A DNA stretch of 64,000 nucleotides from Trypanosoma brucei gambiense DAL972 (taxonomy: Eukaryota > Euglenozoa > Kinetoplastea > Trypanosomatida > Trypanosomatidae): NCBI RefSeq assembly GCF_000210295.1, contig NC_026741.1, positions 372,001-436,000 on the forward strand, read 5' to 3'. The notes under the pieces are model-generated. The model saw only the letters and a list, made by a program, of their open reading frames with translations. It had not been told where the DNA came from and searched no databases. This document shows positions 31,619 to 41,016 of this stretch, piece after piece. A program made the translations under genes and the position numbers. Every line of letters starts with the position of its first letter. The stretch's first letter is position 1.

Positions 31619-32494
31619 ATGCGCTACCCGTTGTTTTTTTCTCTTTGTCATTTTGCTTTTGCGGACAGTGGCCCACTGAGTTTGAGTGGAGCTGCGGAGG
31701 CGCTCTGTAATGTGTCGGGGAAGTTGAAATCGGTGTATGCCTTCGTCCAAGCGAAAACTAGGTATGCAGCCGGGAAAGTGAGGGAGTTTGAGGATATGGT
31801 GGAGTTGGTGAGGTCGAAGATTGCGAGGGGTAGGAAAAACGGGGAAAGACGATAATAACCGCACCTCGTGCACGAGCATTGAAAAGTTTTCGGATTGTGG
31901 ACGGAGCGTGGGATAGGTGGGCCGGAGGGCGAGGGAACGGAGAGTGCTGAGGTGTGTATTGGATACGCAGCCGTGAAGGATGCTGGGCAAAGGGTGGTTT
32001 TGAGGCTGCATGAGGCTCGACGAAATGGTGGCTGCGCTCGGGAATCCGTAAAAAAATACTGAAAATTATTTATGGTTGATGTACTCGGGAACACCGCGGG
32101 AAGAACTTACCACCAAGCTGCTCCGCCGGAACAGAGCGAAACGAAAGGGCAGTATAGTGGGAATCCATCAAAACCATGGGGGACGTAGCTGCTTCTCCTT
32201 CGGACAACTCATACGCAATGAGTTTGGAGGGTGCACATCAGCTAGCTTGTGCATGGGGGAGTGAACTGCAAATGCAGCGCCGGTTTTGGAGGAATTCGGG
32301 CTTTCTGCTTGATGCTGTTGGAACGAATTGCGGCGGGAGCAAAATTGGAGAAAATGATCCCATCTGCAAAGCATCATTTTTTGTGGAAATGCTGACCTGC
32401 TCGGAATTGTGTAATTGGAAAAAGGCGGCCCCCAAAGAGATGGCAACCCATTCGGCACATAATACGAAAAAGGCACGTGTATATGCATATATAT
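31619..32494 (+). pseudogene. Frameshifted VSG/ESAG6-7-superfamily-like pseudogene
   Basis: The frame opens with a signal-peptide-like MRYPLFFSLCHFAFA. Then comes an alpha-helical stretch with EALCNVSGKLKSV, which resembles the first helix of VSG type-A or transferrin-receptor-like (ESAG6/7) N-terminal domains. The frame is open to 31855. Similar cysteine-bearing helical peptide then continues in other frames (for example CTSIEKFSDCGRSVG at about 31870-31915, and a stretch at about 32176-32440 with several Cys), so there are multiple frameshifts and stops. No intact C-terminal domain or GPI signal is visible. The assignment is by eye only and could be wrong. In T. brucei, VSG-related pseudogenes do occur away from telomeres. 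Confidence 0.42.
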
Positions 32495-34113
32495 GATGGT
32501 GATGGTAAGGAAAGAAGCAATGAAGGAACCCACACGGTACGAAGAAGCAAAAAAAAAATCCACAACAACCATTCAAAACTCTAATTAATACAAAAAAAGA
32601 GAGGGATGTGTAGTGAAAACTTCTCACAAAATCCCATATTTCGCTTCGTTAAAGAAAAGCTGTATGTGGGGAAAGACGTTAGTGATAGAGAAAACCCCGT
32701 TGCTGGTACCGTGGGTGATATGGGTGAGTGGAAAAGGGGAGAGGAGCACGAAAAGAGCGTGGAAGACTGGGTGGCTTGGGTGCCACACTCACTCCCACCT
32801 CCTACGAAACCCCACGGAATGATGACCAAACGATGGGTGCAGAAGCCAAAGGTCAGGAGAATCTCACAAAATGAAATACTGTGACGCTGTCGTGTGCATC
32901 GTGGATGTCTCGTCCCTGAATTCGCCTAAGCCATCCTTTTGGATTTTGCCATACTTGTCTGGTTTTCAGTTGCACAGCAGAGGGGCCACTTCAACAGCTC
33001 AGCCCACTAACAGGGAAATGCTGGGGACTGGCATGCGATTTCCTGGGAAAGAGGGAGGGTTTTGAATACGTGGCGGGGTGCATCAACACAACTTGTTGGG
33101 AATAACACTGATTGCCCGAGCGGCAGCGAGCACCACGACCGAGGACCCATGTGGGTATACAATGGGGAACCTGCGCCATCGCTGATGTCAAAAGCACGGC
33201 GTCGTAACCACGGATATACAGAAGTTGTGGGCTGTACGCTTTGATGCGTTTATACGCATAACAGCGAAGAAGCGTACAAGAGCGTAAGTTTACCAGTGAC
33301 AGTCAGCAACACGTGCATCACTACCATCGCTACTTTGCGTTTCGTCTCACCACCTCACCGTCTTAGGGCTTTCTTCAAGCAGCAGCTACCAAAATTACTT
33401 CCCACTTTACTGGCTCCTAACCTGCAAAGATCCATTGGCAGTGTATCCACGCACCTCACTTTTATTTCATCGGTTGTAACCTTTCCATTAGCACCAGTTT
33501 TCACTCCGAACCTCCTTCAGTGTCTGCCGCGACGGCTTGCATACAGAAGTAAGAGCATTAAGATCCTTTCCTTTTACTTCTGACAACCCTGAGTTGCCTC
33601 TGGTCGATAGGCCCACACATATTGGGAAAAGCCCTACCAAATTTGGAAAAAAAGATCTAAAGAGTATGATCCTTTAGTAGAGTTCTAACCAAAACGTCGT
33701 TGATTGTGAAGTAACATTCGGAGGATGAACGTGAATGTCGCTCAAATAAAGCAGATCTTCGCTTTTAGCAGCCCCAAGCGGTGCTTGTTATTTCATTGGC
33801 GGCAAGCCCGTCTAGGCAACTGTTGCTTTTCTTTGTACTGCCGCCAAGCTTATCGTCGGAAAATCTTTATGGGAATATATTGTCCGTAAAGCGTGCAGCC
33901 CCATGCCGAGCCGTTCAGTCGGTAATACACATTACGCTGCATTCTCTTGCCTTCCACGGTTGTTCAAATACAACCGAAAAGGCGCGTCATTCAGGGATGG
34001 CAACTCCGGGTCATGACGATGGGATGCACCTCCACTGGATACAAACACACATACCGTATAAAATATGGTGTGGGCCGGCTTTACCGTTTTTGCCGACCGG
34101 TCGAGGCGCTCAT
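32495..34113. other. Right half of the strand-switch region, no gene seen
   Basis: Open frames of 60-170 codons on the + strand have no domain I can name. The 173-codon frame at 33781-34302 overlaps the better-supported - strand gene at 34114. Transcripts of both strands probably end here. Confidence 0.55.
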
Positions 34114-34461
34114 CTATACATCTCGCGTGTTGAAAAAAGCGCCCAACTTTCTCGGCTCATACGGTATTTCGTACTGCTTTTTCTTGAGGTTGCTCAGTTT
34201 TTCGAGGAATACACAATTTTCTTGGTAGGCGTCACCAAGCTCAATGAACCGCTGCCTTTCTGCAGCTCCCAACGCCCCCACACTCAACTCCTTCAGAAAT
34301 AGGGAGTTCATCTCGTTGCAAAACTTTTGTCGTTCCCCCTCCACTTTTTCCTTCATCCTCCCGAGTACATCTTCGACCTCCCACATACGCCACCGACGGT
34401 CAGGTGTAAAGGTGCGTCTTCTAACCTCGCTGTCCCTTCCCAAAAGGCAATAAGTCAGCAT
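34114..34461 (-). CDS. Small coiled-coil protein, conserved-hypothetical type
   Basis: This 115-residue frame is the last gene of the - strand unit. The core (about residues 26-115) is charged and helical with heptad-like spacing: MWEVEDVLGRMKEKVEGER, then ELGDAYQENCVFLEKLSN. It looks like real protein rather than translated UTR. The frame extends upstream only to a TTG at 34509. I use the ATG at 34461; a second ATG at 34386 would give a 90-residue protein that keeps the whole helical part. I recognise no family. Confidence 0.6.
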   Translation of the reverse strand: MLTYCLLGRDSEVRRRTFTPDRRWRMWEVEDVLGRMKEKVEGERQKFCNEMNSLFLKELSVGALGAAERQRFIELGDAYQENCVFLEKLSNLKKKQYEIPYEPRKLGAFFNTRDV

Positions 34462-37348
34462 AACACTTTGACTAACGACCCGGCGAGGAACAAACAATTT
34501 TAGAACCAAAGAGCGCCTGCGACAGCCCCTAAAAATTTTAAATTTACTTCAGACTCATGGAGTAAAACACCAATTTCGACTGCAGCTAAAGAGGCTGCAA
34601 GACGTCATTACACTGCTTCAACAGTAAACAAAAGATAAAGCGAAAGACTTCCACCATAACAACGACGTAAAAAACTTAACTAACACAACCTTCTCCCATA
34701 ATCCCCCCTCCGCTTAACGGTGGCTTCCGCCCCTGCAAATCTTCCCGCCGAAAGTTGCTTCGGAGGAATGGCCCGCATTACTACTGCAAAACTTCCCGGT
34801 AATACATTTCACCCTGGGGGCGGTGGGTAATCTATCTTTCCGGTGCCGTCCTGCCAATGCGTTAAACCAACATCATTAAATGTACACCAACTTGTAGTTA
34901 AACACGTTGTCCACAACCGCACTCACAACAACTCAGATCACGTCAAACCCCTCTCGCATACCCTCTTCAACTTTCTCGAATGAACCACATTCCCCCCCCT
35001 CCCACTTCTGAAAGCACTGGTGACGACCCTCGCGAATATAATATGCACTATTCACTCCGACGCGCTGTTGAAGGGGAGCCCAGCGGCAGAACTCACATTA
35101 CTGTTAATTGTTGCATTTGAAGCGTGTTCACCCTTATCACGCATCCCAAATGCCCCAGACGAGGAACGAGAGACCCTTTACAAGGCACAAGGACAAACCC
35201 TACAGCATGAGAAAACAACATCTTTTTTTGTCCGTTAGGGTCGCAACCCCTCAGTGGTTGGAGATCTCGAGACACTTGAAACGCATAGATACTCCAATAC
35301 CTAATGCGGGCTTAACAATGAGATATTCTGCGAGATTCACCACTAAAGTCACAGTCTTTACTGCATCCCTACACGCTGCAGAGCCCAACTTTCTCTCCTC
35401 CTCCCGCGCCAACTTCCATTCCCGAGGACGGTCCAGGTATGTGAAATGAATATATAAATCCTCTTCCCCTGGAGCTCATCATCCATTCCCCAAGAATATG
35501 CCCGCTTGTGAGCATTCATGTACTTACATACCCTAAAACCACCCCACAATCGAACCACTTGCTATTAAGTTACCGAAGTAGAAACGATAATATTAACGGT
35601 GCTATTACTCTTAACGATTCGGAGCGATTGAAAGCGCCCTGACTTTAATAGCGTTCTGTTAACTTTATAACCGCCCTTCTACCGCGTGACAACGCACTAA
35701 AGGAACGCAGTCATTTTGTTGCGGACTATTGTGATGCTGGAAACGGCAAGGGGGCGATGACGAGGGAACTACTTACGATAAGATTATTACGTCGCTGACG
35801 CTCCCATTACCCCTACTTCTACTCTCCCCTTCCCCAAACAATACACGCAACACACAAAAGCCTCCAGAATAAACCACTTTATCTCCAAACTTCGATTAGG
35901 ATTTGCACTTCCCCAACTCAACATGGTTCACCTTTATTTTGCCTTCTCAACTCCCTCTTGAACGTCACTGCGCATTCATTACGGGGGCATCGGTTAAAAG
36001 GTAAAAAAAAAACGCTGGCAAAACGGAACCTTCAAATCCACTCAGGTAACACACTCATTACTTGCGTGTTGTTATCACTCTCTCGTCCACAGCGTTCTTC
36101 TAACAAGAGCACAGGACATTGACATGCGATAACGTGGAACATTCAAAAACTGCAGATTGGTTGAGGTAAAAAATAAAACAGGAAATGAAACAAAAACAAA
36201 TTCCAACAGAAAAGAACAGGACCATCGGAAGGAGACTCCTTTCACTTGGGGCTTTCAATATGATACGAATGAGCGCAATTATTTAATTCACTTGCGGAAG
36301 CTTTCCTTTTTATCGCAGCCATTTGAGTGGAGCCTCTTTCAAACCCCGACCCAAGACGTGGCGGGGGGGACCGTTTGTTTCCCTATCGTGGGCCTGTAGA
36401 AGCTGAATGAAAACAAGTGAGTTCCCCCCTCCGTTCCATCGTTAAATAAACACCGAGCAGAGGCTGGCCATATTTAGTTGTGAAGCGGTTCCGTTATAAT
36501 TCCTCGCGGCACAGCACAAATTAGCAGTTTAACTTTCACCTCTTTTTTTCTTTCATGATCTTTTCACACCGGAACGAGATCATGTGCACTCGAAACTACT
36601 ACACTCCGAAAAAAAAGGGAGGCCCATCCAAGCGCGAACAAAGGTGGGAGGAAGAAACTAAGAGGGGGAAAAGAAAAAGCCTATAGGTATGAGAGAGTAA
36701 ATGGAGAAAATAATGAAAAATAGGGGAGAAGGGGACAAACAAACACACACACACACACAAAACAAACAAACAGAAACGGTAGGGAATGTTGCAAAGGCGT
36801 ATCGGAAGGCAAATCGCCAACGGAGACCCCTCCTGTTAGGAAATGAGAGGTGAAAAGGAGCACTAATCCACACATGCACAAATACATCCTCGCATAGGAA
36901 TGATAGTGAACCGAAGGGAAGGTAAGAAGGAACAAACGCACATATACACACATACACACCAAACCCCGCCACGCCCGATATCCCCGCAACGGTTGTGGCC
37001 AACCCTCGCAAAACCCTCCTCGTGTCTAAAAAAAAGAAAGAAAACTCCACCAAACACGGGACGGGAAAGAGGAACTTCACCATGAAGCGTATACATAAAA
37101 ATATCACCGTGCCATGTTGCACGTATCCAAAAAGGGGTGTGATAATACAAAAATGAAGAAGTGAAGGGGTGGGGATTGGAAGGACGCCTCGGCACAACAC
37201 CGCAACAGAAGGGGAAAACTATGAAAAAATATTGAAAGGGGGAGACAAAAAGAGACGCGACAAAGGGTGTGTGTGTGTGTGGAAAGAGAGTCAGAAACGA
37301 AATAGCAGCCGATGGAATGACTGTTGGTTAACCGACGGAGCCACCACC
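34462..37348. other. 2.9-kb intergenic region, no gene seen
   Basis: The DNA between the small coiled-coil gene and the first NEK kinase has A- and C-rich composition on the + strand. It contains CA-rich runs near 36740-36770 and 36940-36960 and a (GT)n tract near 37268-37280. The longest frame (180 codons, 36658-37200 on -) is Phe/Leu/Cys-rich and looks like translated pyrimidine-rich UTR. It probably includes the long 3' UTR of the NEK gene. Confidence 0.6.
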
Positions 37349-39133
37349 TCACTGCACAGCAGGTGCGAAGTAACGCACATGATCGGGGAGAACAATTTCG
37401 ACTGAAACGTCCGCGCCGCCTTCGCTCTTCCCTCTAGCTTTCTTTTGTCTCATTGCTTTAGCTTTCTGCTCGCGTATCATCTCTAACATCTTAGCTCGCT
37501 CCTGCTCACGTTTCGCACGCTGCGCCTGCCGCTCTTCCTCTCGCTGGGGTGAATGCCGTAAAGGAGAAAGTTGTCTGCAAGCAGAGCCCGTGCTTTTTAT
37601 CCGTATGAATCCTTGAGCCGCTAAATGGTTAACCAGTGAAGGCTCACGTGCGAAGGGCGAGTGCTTCCTACTCGGCCGTGCTGCACATGCCGCCTGCTTG
37701 GGCCGCTTGCCCTTCGCGATCCCTACCGACACCACTGACAAATCTGCAGGACTAACCGCCTCTACATCAGACCGGGTGTTCTGCCGATTCTGCTGCTTCT
37801 CTTCACGTGGCGCCACCGCTACTTTCCGGCCGGCCCTCAGCCCCTTTTGTGGTGTGGCGCCTTTTCTTACGGAAGTGTCAACTTTAGATGCCACAGCACA
37901 TGGCTGTAAGCCATCTTGTGACTCACCTTGGCTCTCTACAGGTCCCTCCGCGATTAAAATATCGTCGGCCGGGCGGAACTTTTGCAGGTAAGACTCAATG
38001 AATTTAACATCGTTGTTACGTGCGTGGATCCACTGGGACAGCTGGCTCTCCCCACTACTATCAGAGGAACCTGCTGCGTGCCCTATCGGTCCTCGTTTGG
38101 CCTGCCGTGGTTGCTGCTTCCGCTGCTTCTGCGGCAATTTTTGCGGTGTTCCCTCCTGTTGTGCCTCCAGTTCCGGTTGTCGCTGTGGATGGAGATGTTG
38201 GGGCTTCTTATGCACCATTACGGAAGCATGCAGTGCCCGCTTGGGGCCAAGCGCCCGCTGTTGCTGTTGCTGTTTCTGCTGTTTTTTTAGTACTACCTTA
38301 CGGCGTCGGGGTGAGGATGCCTTTTCATCCGGCGTTACCGCGGCCGTTGTTTGGCGTACTTGGATTGCCCGTTCCGTCATCTCCATTACCTTTTCCAGCC
38401 CATACCGCTTGTTGGGGTCTGTCTGCAGCATCCCCATAATAATTGCCCGAATATCCTCCGGGACGGCAGCCGGGAGCGGGGCGATATCACCCGCTGTTAT
38501 CTGCCTCACGAGACTGGCGAAGCTGTCGGATGAAAAGGGACGACGCAGACACGCCATCTCGTAAAAGACACAACCGAGTGACCAAACATCCGACGGATAA
38601 CTGTACGGCATACCTAAAAGTAACTCCGGTGACAACCAAATGGGTGACCCAACGAAAGTGGTCGTGAGAGATGCGGATCCCGACATGGCCTTAGAGGATC
38701 CAAAGTCGCCCAAGTATAGCTCCGATGCATCGGCGTTCACAAATACATTCCCGGGTTTGACGTCCCTGTGCATGATACTCAGCCCGTGGCAACATTTCAG
38801 TGCCGATATGAGCTGCTGGAAACCACGGAGAAGCGCAAGATGGGGAAGGGCCTTCTTCCGCCGCGCAAGGCGCTCCAGATGAGACTCCAGATCACCGCCC
38901 TCCGCATACTGCAGCACAACGTAAAGCCCGCCGTCGTGAACAAAAGACTCCAAGTATGGAATAATGTTAGGGTGCCGCGCCCGCATGGACACATTTACCT
39001 CCTGCATCCCCTGTGTTCCATCAGCCAAACGTTTAATAACGACGCGCTTCGTCTCATTTTGTTTGTCAACCGCGAGATATGCACCACTCGTGCCCCCTAG
39101 CTGCCGTATAATGGTGTAGTGATCCATCCCCAT
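37349..39133 (-). CDS. NEK-like serine/threonine protein kinase
   Basis: This 594-residue kinase has its catalytic domain at about residues 6-265. Visible parts are Lys34 in VVIK, Glu45, HRD at 122-124 (IMHRDVKPGNVFV), DFG at 143-145, SPE at 168-170, and SDVWSLGCVFYEM. Features fit the NIMA-related (NEK) family, which is expanded in trypanosomes and acts on flagella, basal bodies and the cell cycle. The glycine loop is LGGTSGAYLAV, shorter than the usual GxGxxGxV by one or two residues. The C-terminal half is basic and Gln/Lys-rich with low-complexity runs (KKQQKQQQQQ), and a Lys/Arg/Glu helical end near residues 520-560 suggests a coiled coil. The frame starts upstream at GTG; I use the ATG at 39133, with another at 39127. 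Confidence 0.9.
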   Translation of the reverse strand: MGMDHYTIIRQLGGTSGAYLAVDKQNETKRVVIKRLADGTQGMQEVNVSMRARHPNIIPYLESFVHDGGLYVVLQYAEGGDLESHLERLARRKKALPHLALLRGFQQLISALKCCHGLSIMHRDVKPGNVFVNADASELYLGDFGSSKAMSGSASLTTTFVGSPIWLSPELLLGMPYSYPSDVWSLGCVFYEMACLRRPFSSDSFASLVRQITAGDIAPLPAAVPEDIRAIIMGMLQTDPNKRYGLEKVMEMTERAIQVRQTTAAVTPDEKASSPRRRKVVLKKQQKQQQQQRALGPKRALHASVMVHKKPQHLHPQRQPELEAQQEGTPQKLPQKQRKQQPRQAKRGPIGHAAGSSDSSGESQLSQWIHARNNDVKFIESYLQKFRPADDILIAEGPVESQGESQDGLQPCAVASKVDTSVRKGATPQKGLRAGRKVAVAPREEKQQNRQNTRSDVEAVSPADLSVVSVGIAKGKRPKQAACAARPSRKHSPFAREPSLVNHLAAQGFIRIKSTGSACRQLSPLRHSPQREEERQAQRAKREQERAKMLEMIREQKAKAMRQKKARGKSEGGADVSVEIVLPDHVRYFAPAVQ

Positions 39134-39970
39134 TTTTTTGTTTCGCACCCGTATCTACGGCTATCTTCGAAACAATCTTCCTACACGCTTTACCTCGTGC
39201 TGTATTATTTGCCCAGGCAAGAATATCTCTACTTTCCCTCCCTCCGAATTGTACTCCGTTTGTTCGCAGTCGTGCCTTCGGGGTGTTTCCGAGGTAAGCG
39301 TGGTGTGTATTTAAATATATATATATATATATATATTTGTCTTCGTATGTTTCCCCCGGTTGCTCCTCTCTTTGAGAGGTTGACGCCGCTTTCGGTACGG
39401 CAGCGAACAAAAGAGGTTTCGTTTCTTCTCCTGGTTCCACCCCTCGTTGCTTCTCCGCACCTGCAGCAAACAAAGGGCAAACCCTAAGCACAATGAAAGC
39501 AAAAAACAACAACAGAAAAGAAGGGAGGGGAAAAGGAAGCAGTGAAACATGGCGCAGGAACTGAAATAAAATGATCACCTAATGAAAAGGGGGATATGCG
39601 CGCAAGAAAAAGCCATCTAACTCTATCCACAAGGGTGAAACACGATCTACCTACCGGGGCCTTACACAAAGTGAAGAAGCAAAAGCGTTACGCAAGTAAG
39701 AAAGCCCAGAGCAGTAACCACAGCCGAGGGAGGGGAAGGAACCCTTCCCTTCCCTCTGTTGCTTACCTTTAATACACTCTCGTCTCCACAAGTGGGACTC
39801 AGTGGTGGGAGAATGTGTGAATTCGCGGTTCTCGCGCTGATCTAGCGTTGTTCCACCCTTTTCACCCATTCTAATACTGTCTCTTCAATTTCCTCGTCAT
39901 ACTTCTAGGCGTTAGTCGTTTAACCAGCCATCATCACCATTTTTCTTCTTTTTGATATCTTGACTTCTCT
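39134..39970. other. Intergenic leader DNA of the NEK gene
   Basis: No gene seen. It contains an (AT)n tract at 39314-39337. A purine-rich + strand block at about 39490-39545 is a long pyrimidine tract on the - strand. Confidence 0.7.
39484..39545 (-). promoter_or_regulatory. Spliced-leader acceptor for the first NEK gene
   Basis: Read on the - strand, a C/T-rich tract (39545 down to 39490) is followed by GTGCTTAG, with AG at 39485-39484. It would give a 5' UTR of about 350 nt containing the (AT)n tract. Confidence 0.5.
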
Positions 39971-40573
39971 TCAACTGGGGTCACCAATGAGTAAAATACT
40001 CTCACTTGCGGTTTCCTCAAGTCCCCCTCGTTCCACCTCCCCCAAGCACGGTAAGGTAACGTCAGGTAACTGCATCTCGAACTGCTCGTGGCGCCGCTTG
40101 GCATTTAAGCGGACCTTTTCCACATTTCTCTCTAGTGCAAGAATTTCCCTGTCTTTTTCTTCCAGCATCATCTTAACGCGCGTAAGTTCCTCACGCGCCT
40201 GGCTCACCTTCCCGACTGTGGCCTGTCGTTGCGCTACTTCCTGCTGGAGTTTCCCAATGCTCTCCGCGTAATCTTTTTGAACGTTGGTCAGACGTTCCTC
40301 TTCCTTTAGAAGTGAATCCAAGAGCTCCTTTTGCCCCAATTCGCACCTTCTCTTTTCACTGATCTTGGCCTCCTGTGAGGCTTTCTTCTGGGTGAACTCA
40401 TCGATTAAACGTTGCAGGTCTTGCTGCCTCTGCCTGAGCTGGCCGGAAAGGGACTCTACCCTTCGGCGAAGATCCTCGACAATTCGGCGACGAAGTTGTA
40501 CCGTGTTCATCTTTTCAGAGATTGCGGCGGAGCGTGTTTGGTAGTCGCCCGCCATGGGGGCACTCGCCATCAT
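39971..40573 (-). CDS. Coiled-coil protein of unknown function
   Basis: This 200-residue protein is almost entirely helical and charged. From about residue 12 to 165 it reads as one long coiled coil (RRRIVEDLRRRVESLSGQL, then REELTRVKMMLEEKDREIL). The C-terminal 30 residues are non-helical and acidic. It starts MMASAPM; either of the first two Met codons could be used. It lies between two NEK-like kinase genes in the same direction. Short coiled-coil proteins like this are common in the trypanosome cytoskeleton and flagellum, but no specific family is recognised. Confidence 0.8.
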   Translation of the reverse strand: MMASAPMAGDYQTRSAAISEKMNTVQLRRRIVEDLRRRVESLSGQLRQRQQDLQRLIDEFTQKKASQEAKISEKRRCELGQKELLDSLLKEEERLTNVQKDYAESIGKLQQEVAQRQATVGKVSQAREELTRVKMMLEEKDREILALERNVEKVRLNAKRRHEQFEMQLPDVTLPCLGEVERGGLEETASESILLIGDPS

Positions 40574-41016
40574 GATTTACTCACCTGTGATGTGGTAGCT
40601 TTGCGGAGGGGTGGTTTTCCTTTAATGCCAAAGGTAGGTATACGTGTGGGTCTTTAGAGGGTGAAACTAGCGTGGGCAATGACAGGAACGAGGGTATCGA
40701 AGAAGAGAACATGCATATTTTTTTTAAAAAAGGAACAAGCGTGCAGCAGGAACAGCCACGGAGGACGATGGATGATAATTAGCAGCGACCGCAAGGGAAA
40801 CTCTGTAGAATATATTTCTTAAGAAGGAAAAAGATGCAAACGCATTTATGTATATGCAGCAAAAGCAACAGTTTCTTGAGCGCTTACACTGTGAGATTGT
40901 CCACTCCTTTCTCACAGGCAGCTACACGTACGCGATTAGCCGATCTCTTATGTTGTGAAACCCGCTATTGTGGTTGTGAGAACAAACGAAGGGGAAAGGA
41001 AAAAATCCGCTGCCGC
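40574..41016. other. Intergenic region, no gene seen
   Basis: This is short spacer DNA between the coiled-coil gene and the second NEK gene. There is no recognisable feature beyond an A-run near 40720. Confidence 0.7.

Larger units (their letters stand above)
26776..34113. other. Convergent strand-switch region
   Basis: Genes left of this stretch read on + and genes right of it read on -, so two polycistronic units converge and transcription must end here. In T. brucei such regions are marked by base J and histone variants H3.V and H4.V (established for the species, not visible in sequence). The region holds the 378-bp tandem array, a RIME and a degenerate VSG-like reading frame. AT-rich DNA fills 26776-27700. 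Confidence 0.85.

Noticed and set aside
33781..34302. 173-codon + strand frame
   Set aside because: It overlaps the more protein-like - strand coiled-coil gene and has no domain.
36658..37200. 180-codon - strand frame rich in Phe, Leu and Cys
   Set aside because: It looks like translated pyrimidine-rich UTR DNA with CA/GT repeats.
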